The notes under the pieces are model-generated. The model worked only from the letters and a program-made list of their open reading frames with translations, was not told the origin of the DNA and made no database searches. Positions 1 through 4,544 of a stretch of 5,903 bases of DNA are shown here, piece by piece; positions within the stretch are counted from its first letter, which is position 1; every line of letters begins with the position of its first letter. The translations under genes and the position numbers were made by a program. The stretch comes from STF1-107 sp964457935 (GTDB taxonomy: Bacteria; Bacillota; Clostridia; Christensenellales; UBA1242), in assembly GCA_964457935.1 (NCBI GenBank), contig CAYWFC010000043.1:1-5903 (forward strand), read 5' to 3'.

Positions 1-43
1 GCCGCCAGCGTTTGTCCTGAGCCAGGATCAAACTCTAATGTTT
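1..43 (-). rRNA. 16S ribosomal RNA, 5' end only
   Basis: The reverse complement of 17-36 is the universal bacterial 27F primer site (AGAGTTTGATCCTGGCTCAG), followed by GGACAAACGCTGGCGGC up to the window edge. Taking the first A of AGAGTTTG (position 36) as E. coli 16S position 8 puts the mature 5' end near position 43. Only about 43 nt of a roughly 1500-nt gene are present, and the rest lies to the left of the window. Many Bacillota read GGACGAACGCTGGCGGC here, so the AAACG variant is a mild lineage hint. The gene runs leftwards from the promoter at 202-230. Confidence 0.97.
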
Positions 44-52
44 AATCTTAAC

Positions 53-69
53 TCAAGCATATTGCTTGA
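53..69 (-). other. hairpin in rRNA leader, about 10 nt before mature 16S
   Basis: There is a perfect 7-bp inverted repeat with a 3-nt loop (TCAAGCA, ATA, TGCTTGA on the transcript). Its position just before the mature 5' end suggests a local fold that helps pre-16S processing or 30S assembly. The structure is seen in the sequence; the role is inferred. Confidence 0.5.
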
Positions 70-100
70 CTTGTTTAATATCGTTGTCTCAAAATAGAAT

Positions 101-111
101 TGAAAAGAACA
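101..111 (-). promoter_or_regulatory. boxA-like rRNA antitermination site
   Basis: On the transcript the site reads TGTTCTTTTCA. It matches the first eight bases of the Bacillus-type rRNA boxA (TGTTCTTTGAAAA) and resembles the E. coli consensus TGCTCTTTAACA. It lies about 60 nt upstream of mature 16S, where boxA is expected. BoxA RNA is bound by NusB/NusE (S10) to form the rRNA antitermination complex. No boxB or boxC was identified. Confidence 0.6.
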
Positions 112-201
112 TTTAATTTCTTATACTTTCTTTACCTTATTCCTTAACTTATTAAGTTTTAATGGTTCGTTCGCAACGTGCTTCACACACATTGCTCCGT
201 T

Positions 202-230
202 AATATACTACATAAAAAAGAGTTTGTCAA
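202..230 (-). promoter_or_regulatory. strong housekeeping-sigma promoter of the rRNA operon
   Basis: On the minus strand a perfect -35 TTGACA (225-230) is followed by exactly 17 bp (208-224) and a -10 TATATT (202-207), five of six matches to TATAAT. Transcription should begin near 194-196. The A-tract region immediately upstream (231-287) would serve as an UP element. Position, spacing and strength all fit an rrn promoter. No convincing second tandem promoter was found in the leader. Confidence 0.88.
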
Positions 231-287
231 CTACTTTTTCAAAATTTTTTTAATTTTTTTTAAATTTTTTTTATTTTCCTCGTTTTT
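231..287 (-). promoter_or_regulatory. UP-element-like, roughly phased A-tracts upstream of the rRNA promoter
   Basis: On the plus strand T-runs of 4-8 bases start at 234, 245, 254, 265, 274 and 283, which are A-tracts on the promoter strand. Start-to-start spacings of 9-11 bp are close to one helical turn, so the region is expected to be intrinsically curved. AT-rich DNA directly behind a -35 box is the known target of RNA polymerase alpha-subunit C-terminal domains at rRNA promoters. Binding itself is inferred. Confidence 0.65.
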
Positions 288-288
288 C

Positions 289-344
289 AGCCAAAATCCG
301 CACCAAAAAGCCCATAAATACAGGGATTGTGCACATTTTGGGCT
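289..344. repeat. imperfect inverted repeat in gene-free region
   Basis: The left arm 289-303 (AGCCAAAATCCGCAC) and right arm 329-344 are inverted copies, agreeing at 13 of 15 positions with one extra base in the right arm. The gap is about 25 nt. No T-tract follows on either strand, so it is a poor intrinsic terminator. It could be a degenerate end of a mobile element or a protein-binding site. The wider stretch 288-582 holds no gene I can support. Confidence 0.4.
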
Positions 345-370
345 AGAGACAAATTTTTCGGCCGATTATA

Positions 371-413
371 CCAGAAAAGTCACATTTTGGTGAGTTTGGT
401 CCAGAAAAGTCAC
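371..413. repeat. pair of 13-bp direct repeats, 30 bp apart
   Basis: CCAGAAAAGTCAC occurs exactly at 371-383 and 401-413. A looser third match begins at 417 (CCAGCAAAAAGTCG) and runs into the terminator stem. The decamer CACATTTTGG occurs at 332-341 and again at 381-390, so the whole 330-420 stretch is repetitive. Closely spaced direct repeats of this length are typical of subterminal transposase-binding sites, for example in IS21-family elements. No transposase gene is present, so at most this is a remnant or a non-autonomous end. Confidence 0.5.
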
Positions 414-421
414 TTTCCAGC

Positions 422-453
422 AAAAAGTCGTGCTTTTGACGCGCACGACTTTT
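422..453 (-). terminator. intrinsic terminator of the ftsH operon
   Basis: A perfect 11-bp stem (423-433 paired with 443-453, AAAAGTCGTGC and its complement) encloses a 9-nt loop. Reading on the minus strand, the 3' arm ends in a run of five T, as expected for a Rho-independent terminator. It sits about 130 nt after the stop codon of the 583-1134 gene and 190 nt before the rRNA promoter, separating the two units. Its symmetry would allow weaker activity on the plus strand. Confidence 0.75.
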
Positions 454-456
454 CTA

Positions 457-615
457 GATTAGACTGTAATGCAATCAACTCAGTGGAATGATTAGACTAT
501 AATGCAATTACACAGCACATTGGACTATAATGCAATCAACTTAGCGGAATGATTAGGCTATAATACAATCATAGCAGAATGATTAGGCTGTGATGTAGTC
601 ATATAGTTCAGCGAA
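457..615 (-). repeat. degenerate tandem repeat array of 30-33 bp units running into a gene's 3' end
   Basis: Five units start with GATTAG-ACT or a variant: 457-489, 490-520, 521-550, 551-580 and 581-615. The plus-strand core is GACTATAATGCAATC, and most units end in RGYRGAAT or a variant. Units 3 and 4 are both 30 bp; the others have drifted. The fifth unit contains the stop codon and last codons of the 583-1134 gene. Read in the gene's frame, the 30-bp neighbour would encode a near-copy of the same ending (DCIIA-stop against DYITA-stop), so the array looks like repeated duplication of the gene terminus. The units are too divergent and contiguous to be a CRISPR array. Confidence 0.75.
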
Positions 616-1134
616 GTTAGCTGGTGTCTCGTAATACTGCCTGTACGACAGGTAAGTAGTACCCGACGAAGTGGTATTGATGACATAAGCCTTTTGGTTC
701 ACTAGGTCATCAGTATCAGATATCTCGAATACCAGCTGGGTGTACTCTATATTGCCCTTGTAGTTTGACTTGCCGTCTTTGAGTATCTGGGTAGTATTGT
801 AGTCAAACACTATCTTCACGCCACTAGTCAGGCTGACAGATGAGTTTTTGTCCACTATAGTGGATTTCTTGCCCAATTTACCCTTGAATAGCGCATTGAT
901 AGCGCTAGTCTTGTAGCCTTTGACCAGACGAGAGTAAATCTCATCAAACTCAGCCTTCTCGCTGGCATTGCTATAATAATAAGTAGTAGCATTGCCATTA
1001 TTGTACACTACTATGGCATCTGGCCTAGCGACATTCATCATGAAATTGTGTGGCACGAGCGCCATAATGATAGTAGCGATGATAAGTGCGCCTATCACAG
1101 ACAGGCTAATGATTGCTCCGATATTTTTCTTCAT
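583..1134 (-). CDS. membrane-anchored protein of unknown function, co-translated with ftsH
   Basis: This gene encodes 183 residues that I do not recognise as any named family. The N-terminus MKKN followed by a hydrophobic stretch at about 6-27 looks like an uncleaved signal anchor, with no lipobox cysteine. The remainder (about 30-183) is polar, rich in Asn, Thr, Ser and Tyr, with several predicted beta segments (near 40-55, 98-112 and 129-138), and would face outside the membrane. The start is well supported: ATG lies 3 nt after the ftsH stop codon, and a strong AAGGGGGA ribosome binding site (1145-1152) sits inside the last ftsH codons. It is therefore expected to be translationally coupled to ftsH. 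A role as FtsH modulator, adaptor or substrate is speculation from context. The last codons lie within a tandem repeat, so the C-terminus may be a recent extension. Confidence 0.85.
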   Translation of the reverse strand: MKKNIGAIISLSVIGALIIATIIMALVPHNFMMNVARPDAIVVYNNGNATTYYYSNASEKAEFDEIYSRLVKGYKTSAINALFKGKLGKKSTIVDKNSSVSLTSGVKIVFDYNTTQILKDGKSNYKGNIEYTQLVFEISDTDDLVNQKAYVINTTSSGTTYLSYRQYYETPANFAELYDYITA

Positions 1135-1137
1135 AGG

Positions 1138-3285
1138 TTATTTGTCCCCCTTGTCTTTGTTCTCGTCCGCTTTCTTTGACTTGCGGGCGGTTTTTGGCTT
1201 TGGCTCTTTGATGATAGTAGGGTCTTCTCCTCTCAGCAATGGCTCGAGAGTATCCACTACATTCTTGTAATCTTTGTCATTGATTACGCCAGCCCTGTGC
1301 AAAGCCTCTGCCGTCTGTAGACGCATCTCTATGTCTTTGTTAAAATTCGACTCACGCGCTTCGGCACGTTGCTTGTCATGACGCTTCTTGTCGCGTTTTT
1401 CTTTCTTGTCTATCTCGGCTACGACCTCTTCCACAGTCTTGCCTTCGCATAGCATGTCAAACTCTTCGCTGTATATGGTCTCTTTGCTCAGTAGCAAGTC
1501 TATCAGCCCGAGCAAGACATCTTTGTGCTCAGTGACGATAGTTTTCGCCCTGTCGAAGCAGGTGTCGATGATTTTCTTGGTCTCAGCATCCACTAGACTA
1601 GCGATATTCTCGCTGTAATTGGTCTGCTTCTGATAATCACGCCCGATGAATACTTCGCCGTCGTCATTCAAGCTCATCAAGCCTAGATTGTCGCTCATAC
1701 CCCACTCAGTCACCATTCTGCGTGCCAGTTGGGTAGCACGTTGCATATCATTCGACGCGCCAGTAGTGACATCCTCGAGTATCACACTCTCGGCTGCACG
1801 TCCGCCTAGCATCATAGTGATCATCTGCAGTAGTTTCTCTTTCGTGATGTGAGTAGCATCTTTCTCGTCTAGTGTCAAAGTATATCCGCCAGCGTCACCA
1901 CGTGGTACTATAGATATCTCTTGTACCTTATCGCACATAGGTAACATCTTCGCCACTATGGCATGACCGCCTTCGTGCAATGCAGTGATACGCTTGTCTT
2001 CTGCAGATATCACGCGACTCTTCTTCTGCGGACCCATGAGAGCCTTGTTGATGCCCTCTGTGATGTCCTTCATAGTGATAGTCGCTCTGTGGTCGCGCGC
2101 TGCCAGTATTGCTGCTTCGTTCAAGAAATTCTCTATGTCCGCACCAGACATACCGCTAGTCAGCCTAGCCAGACGCTTGAAGTCTATCTCTTGGTCGATA
2201 GGCTTGTTCTTGGCATAGACTTTGATAATCTCTTCTCTACCCTTGACGTCTGGCATGTGCACGTATATGCGCCTGTCGAAACGTCCCGGTCTCATCAACG
2301 CTGGGTCTAGTACATCCGCTCTGTTGGTCGCTGCCAGCACTATTATGCCCTCATTTGACTCGAATCCGTCCATCTCGACCAATAATTGATTTAGCGTCTG
2401 CTCGCGCTCGTCGTTACCACCACCTAGTCCTGCACCACGCTGTCTGCCCACGGCGTCTATCTCGTCTATGAAGATGATACATGGCGCTTGGCGTTTGGCT
2501 TGGTCAAACAAATCTCTCACACGTGAAGCACCTACACCCACGTACATCTCCACGAAGTCTGAGCCTGTGATGCTGAAGAATGGCACATTGCTCTCGCCCG
2601 CCACAGCCTTGGCAAATAGCGTCTTACCAGTACCAGGCTGACCCACCAGCAGTACGCCTTTAGGTATCCTAGCGCCTAGGGAAATGAAGCGTTGTGGATT
2701 TTTCAAAAACTCCACTAGTTCTTTTAGTTCCTCTTTCTCTTCTTCGGCACCAGCCACGTCAGAAAATTTCACTTTTGACGACATTACTAGCCTAGCCTTG
2801 CTCCTGCCGAATGACGGTCCACTGCTCTTCGAGCCCATAAATGACTTGAATATAATGACAGCGAATACTATCATCAGTCCTATGGACAGATATGGCATTA
2901 TGGTAGATATGACGGACTCGCCCTCGTACTGGTAGTTTGCCTCTACTGTGACTAAAACTGCGTTGGCAGGGTCTAGATTGTTCGCCTTGGCGTACTCATT
3001 ATACTCTTTGACATCCGCCATCAGCCCATCTACTGACATAAATGTGCAGTAATAGTCGAGTTTACTAGGGAATTTGTCCTCATCCACACCGTCTACCGCG
3101 CGTATGCGGATAGTGTCGCCGTAGACGTCTATCTCGGCTATCTCGCCAGCGTACATTTTGTCATAAAACTCTGTATATGATATTTTCTTCTTCTTATCGG
3201 GCTGATTGGTGATAGCGTATACCGCTACGAGCAGTAATACGAATATAGCAATGTACAGCCACATTGATTTTTTGTTTTTTTGCAT
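1138..3285 (-). CDS. ftsH: ATP-dependent zinc metalloprotease FtsH
   Basis: This 715-residue membrane AAA+ protease degrades misfolded or unassembled membrane proteins and selected soluble regulators, working as a hexamer with its catalytic part in the cytoplasm. The order of domains is complete: TM1 at about 8-25, an external domain at about 35-125, TM2 at about 128-147, then the AAA+ module. Visible motifs are Walker A GQPGTGKT (215-222), Walker B IIFIDEID (270-277), the pore-loop region FVEMYVGVGA (244-253), and the second region of homology with arginine fingers R335 and R338. The M41 peptidase follows, with zinc motif HEGGH (437-441) and third ligand D513. Walker A usually reads GPPGTGKT and the zinc motif HEAGH; both changes are conservative. 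The protein exceeds the usual 610-650 residues because of a lysine-rich charged tail (about 625-715). The start is set by AGGAG at 3292-3296, 6 nt before ATG. It is first in a two-gene operon. Confidence 0.98.
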   Translation of the reverse strand: MQKNKKSMWLYIAIFVLLLVAVYAITNQPDKKKKISYTEFYDKMYAGEIAEIDVYGDTIRIRAVDGVDEDKFPSKLDYYCTFMSVDGLMADVKEYNEYAKANNLDPANAVLVTVEANYQYEGESVISTIMPYLSIGLMIVFAVIIFKSFMGSKSSGPSFGRSKARLVMSSKVKFSDVAGAEEEKEELKELVEFLKNPQRFISLGARIPKGVLLVGQPGTGKTLFAKAVAGESNVPFFSITGSDFVEMYVGVGASRVRDLFDQAKRQAPCIIFIDEIDAVGRQRGAGLGGGNDEREQTLNQLLVEMDGFESNEGIIVLAATNRADVLDPALMRPGRFDRRIYVHMPDVKGREEIIKVYAKNKPIDQEIDFKRLARLTSGMSGADIENFLNEAAILAARDHRATITMKDITEGINKALMGPQKKSRVISAEDKRITALHEGGHAIVAKMLPMCDKVQEISIVPRGDAGGYTLTLDEKDATHITKEKLLQMITMMLGGRAAESVILEDVTTGASNDMQRATQLARRMVTEWGMSDNLGLMSLNDDGEVFIGRDYQKQTNYSENIASLVDAETKKIIDTCFDRAKTIVTEHKDVLLGLIDLLLSKETIYSEEFDMLCEGKTVEEVVAEIDKKEKRDKKRHDKQRAEARESNFNKDIEMRLQTAEALHRAGVINDKDYKNVVDTLEPLLRGEDPTIIKEPKPKTARKSKKADENKDKGDK
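1145..1152 (-). promoter_or_regulatory. ribosome binding site of the downstream gene, inside ftsH
   Basis: AAGGGGGA lies within the final Lys-Gly-Asp codons of ftsH and ends 10 nt before the ATG at 1134. Ribosomes finishing ftsH would uncover and reuse it, which supports coupled translation. The same bases encode part of the FtsH C-terminal KDKGDK. Confidence 0.7.
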
Positions 3286-3291
3286 TATCGA

Positions 3292-3297
3292 CTCCTA
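3292..3297 (-). promoter_or_regulatory. ribosome binding site of ftsH
   Basis: On the minus strand TAGGAG sits 6 nt before the ATG at 3285. It fixes the ftsH start, and the downstream residues (MQKNKKSMWL) lead straight into the first membrane segment, as expected for the family. Confidence 0.75.
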
Positions 3298-3308
3298 TTC
3301 AAATGATG

Positions 3309-3337
3309 ATTTTAACATAAAAAATATAATTAAACAA
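3309..3337 (-). promoter_or_regulatory. candidate ftsH promoter
   Basis: On the minus strand -35 TTGTTT (3332-3337), a 17-bp spacer and -10 TAAAAT (3309-3314) would start transcription near 3302, giving a leader of only about 17 nt that includes the ribosome binding site. The surroundings are very AT-rich, so chance matches are likely. No heat-shock CIRCE or other operator was recognised. Another -10-like TATTAT at 3396-3401 lacks a matching -35. Confidence 0.45.
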
Positions 3338-3342
3338 ATATT

Positions 3343-3371
3343 TTGACTGATTATTTCAATATTTTTATTTT
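3343..3371 (+). promoter_or_regulatory. possible distal promoter for the CvpA-family gene
   Basis: TTGACT (3343-3348), 17 bp, then TATTTT (3366-3371) on the plus strand would begin transcription about 107 nt before the gene. The -35 is good and the -10 is poor. It is listed as a weaker alternative to the promoter at 3429-3457. Confidence 0.25.
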
Positions 3372-3428
3372 TGTGCACCAATCTCTCGTCTGGGCATAAT
3401 ATATATTAGACAAATCCCCAAAAAACTA

Positions 3429-3457
3429 TTTACAATTCGCAATAATTATGATAAAAT
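3429..3457 (+). promoter_or_regulatory. candidate promoter of the CvpA-family gene
   Basis: TTTACA (3429-3434), a 17-bp spacer and TAAAAT (3452-3457) match the housekeeping consensus at 5 of 6 positions in each box. Transcription would start near 3464, about 20 nt before the ATG. It is divergent from the ftsH promoter within a 199-bp spacer. Confidence 0.6.
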
Positions 3458-3474
3458 GTAGTCCACATACCAAA

Positions 3475-3479
3475 AGGAG
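3475..3479 (+). promoter_or_regulatory. ribosome binding site of the CvpA-family gene
   Basis: AGGAG lies 5 nt before the ATG at 3485. It selects this start codon over the internal ATG at residue 8. Confidence 0.7.
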
Positions 3480-3484
3480 CATAT

Positions 3485-4285
3485 ATGAATAATTTACTAT
3501 CCACCATGCAAATAGTCGGCATAGTATTCGATGTGGCGCTGGTATTGGTAGTCTTGGTGTATTGTATCCGCGGTCTGAAAAAGGGCTTCATACACTCCAT
3601 GGTGGGGGCTATCGGCAATGTCGGCATCCTGATAGGAGCGATATTCTCTGCCAAATACATCGCTGGCTGGCTAAACAAACTGTACAATTTCAGCGGATTC
3701 TTCGCTGGCAAGATCACTGGCGCATTCCATGGCGACTTTTACGAGACGGTCAGAGTGGCAGGTACAGAAGGCAGTAGCCTAGTAGGCGACATCCCTGACG
3801 GCACATTCGGCCCGCTGAAGACTATTATTAAGAAAATCCTCAACGGCACCACTTTCTCTGCCGACGCCACAGTAGGCGAAGTACTGGGCACTGCACTAGG
3901 CTCGCTACTGTTCATCATTATCTGCGGTATCTTGGCTTTCATAGTGTTCAAGGTCATACTGGCAGTGCTGGGCAAGATAGTAGACAACGCCACCAAAGGC
4001 ACATCGTTCGGTCTGATAGACAAAGTACTCGGCTTCGTGTTCGGCGCAGTCAAGAGCGCTATCGTAGTAGGCACATTCGCAGTGATATTGGTGGTATTGA
4101 CCCTCATCCCTACAGTCAATAAATTTGTCGGCCCGACCATACATCAGCATACTTATGTCTCAAAATATGTATATGACGTGACTGATGATTTAGTAGAGAA
4201 ATATGTGATAAATAATGTCGATGATTGGCTGGATGACCTGTGGGCTCAGCGCAATGCCGACAATAGCACAGACACTACAGTATAA
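3485..4285 (+). CDS. CvpA-family integral membrane protein
   Basis: This gene encodes 266 residues with about four hydrophobic segments (near 10-27, 38-61, 130-163 and 183-208). Two features are typical of the CvpA (colicin V production) family. One is the N-terminal Asp in the first helix followed by an arginine/glycine loop, RGLKKGF (29-35). The other is the C-terminal pattern LIDKVLGFVFGAVKS (177-191), a D-kvlG-hhG-hk motif before the last helix. In E. coli cvpA is needed for colicin V secretion and affects purF expression; in Bacillota the role is undefined. It is longer than the usual 160-220 residues because of an inserted polar loop (about 68-128) and a soluble acidic tail (about 215-266). 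It appears to be a single-gene unit with its own promoter and a terminator at 4417-4449. Its 3' end is partly duplicated just downstream. The family call is by pattern, not by search. Confidence 0.78.
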   Translation: MNNLLSTMQIVGIVFDVALVLVVLVYCIRGLKKGFIHSMVGAIGNVGILIGAIFSAKYIAGWLNKLYNFSGFFAGKITGAFHGDFYETVRVAGTEGSSLVGDIPDGTFGPLKTIIKKILNGTTFSADATVGEVLGTALGSLLFIIICGILAFIVFKVILAVLGKIVDNATKGTSFGLIDKVLGFVFGAVKSAIVVGTFAVILVVLTLIPTVNKFVGPTIHQHTYVSKYVYDVTDDLVEKYVINNVDDWLDDLWAQRNADNSTDTTV

Positions 4286-4312
4286 TAACAGTGCAGACAC
4301 CACAGTATAATA
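4265..4312 (+). repeat. tandem duplication spanning the stop codon of the CvpA-family gene
   Basis: The 17-bp segment GACACTACAGTATAATA (4271-4287) contains the last codons and the TAA. It recurs at 4296-4312 with one mismatch, and a looser match extends 6 bp upstream of each copy. The period is 25 bp. In a shifted frame the second copy would again encode ADTTV-stop, like the genuine TDTTV-stop, so it looks like a duplicated gene end. Confidence 0.7.
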
Positions 4313-4327
4313 TATGTATATATATCT

Positions 4328-4357
4328 AGATTAATATATTATATTATATAATAATCT
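4328..4357. repeat. AT-rich inverted repeat
   Basis: Arms 4328-4339 and 4346-4357 are complementary at 11 of 12 positions, with a 6-nt loop. Almost all pairs are A-T, so the fold would be weak, and no T-tract follows. It lies in the 3' untranslated region of the CvpA-family gene. Any function in mRNA processing is unproven. Confidence 0.45.
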
Positions 4358-4364
4358 CAACGTA

Positions 4365-4419
4365 CATTTTGTCCCTTACAAAACTAATAACCTGTATGCT
4401 CATTTTGTCCCTTACAAAA
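4365..4419. repeat. pair of 19-bp exact direct repeats, 36 bp apart
   Basis: CATTTTGTCCCTTACAAAA occurs at 4365-4383 and 4401-4419. The second copy ends in the A-run that forms the terminator stem. Nothing is coded here. The size and spacing resemble the paired subterminal sites of IS21-like elements and the similar pair at 371-413, but the sequences of the two pairs differ beyond a shared CATTTTG/GTC flavour. No transposase is present. Confidence 0.65.
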
Positions 4420-4449
4420 AAATGCTTTGCATTACGCAAAGCATTTTTT
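4417..4449. terminator. bidirectional intrinsic terminator between convergent genes
   Basis: A perfect 14-bp stem (4417-4430 with 4436-4449, core AATGCTTTGC and its complement) has a 5-nt loop. The outer stem is an A-run on the left and a T-run on the right, so each strand ends its hairpin in six or more T. It can end both the CvpA-family transcript (plus) and the GLUG-protein transcript (minus). Confidence 0.88.
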
Positions 4450-4507
4450 ATGTACCACTACTCATAAAGAGTATGTTTCACCTAAAGAACATTTCTCATT
4501 ACCCCAA

Positions 4508-4544
4508 TGGTGATTAATGGGTCTATTCGATTATTAATTCACCA
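4508..4544 (-). other. imperfect hairpin across the stop codon of the GLUG-repeat gene
   Basis: Arms 4508-4518 (TGGTGATTAAT) and 4533-4544 are complementary apart from one bulged base, with a 14-nt loop containing the TAG at 4523-4525. No T-run follows on either strand, so it is not a standard terminator. It may protect the mRNA end or be coincidental. The remaining spacer (4450-4507) shows nothing recognisable. Confidence 0.35.

Larger units (their letters stand above)
44..195 (-). other. 16S rRNA operon leader (pre-rRNA 5' external region)
   Basis: This is the transcribed leader between the inferred start of transcription (about 194-196) and the mature 16S 5' end (about 43), so about 150 nt long. 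It is AT-rich and has no coding potential I would support. It contains a boxA-like site at 101-111, a short hairpin at 53-69, and a small palindrome at 146-158 (AACTTA, T, TAAGTT). In rRNA operons this region normally carries antitermination signals and one half of the processing stem that pairs with sequence 3' of 16S, which lies outside the window. Confidence 0.75.

Noticed and set aside
289..344. Imperfect inverted repeat as a terminator
   Set aside because: Neither strand has a T-tract directly after the 3' arm, and the stem has mismatches and a bulge.
178..393. Open frame on the plus strand, 71 codons, in the rRNA promoter and leader region
   Set aside because: It runs antisense to the rRNA promoter and A-tracts, encodes mainly Phe/Lys from poly-T runs, and has no ribosome binding site.
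461..566. Series of TATAAT-like -10 boxes on the plus strand, one per tandem unit
   Set aside because: They are part of the repeat core, have no -35 boxes at 16-18 bp, and would drive antisense transcription into the neighbouring gene.
457..615. CRISPR array
   Set aside because: Units are contiguous, degenerate and without unique spacers, and one unit is part of a coding gene.
992..2310. Several plus-strand open frames of 70-115 codons opposite ftsH and the adjacent gene
   Set aside because: These are antisense shadows of strongly supported coding sequence. They lack ribosome binding sites and recognisable domains.
3430..4150. Minus-strand open frames of 80-133 codons opposite the CvpA-family gene
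   Set aside because: They overlap a well-supported membrane protein gene on the other strand, one of them also covers its promoter, and none has a ribosome binding site.
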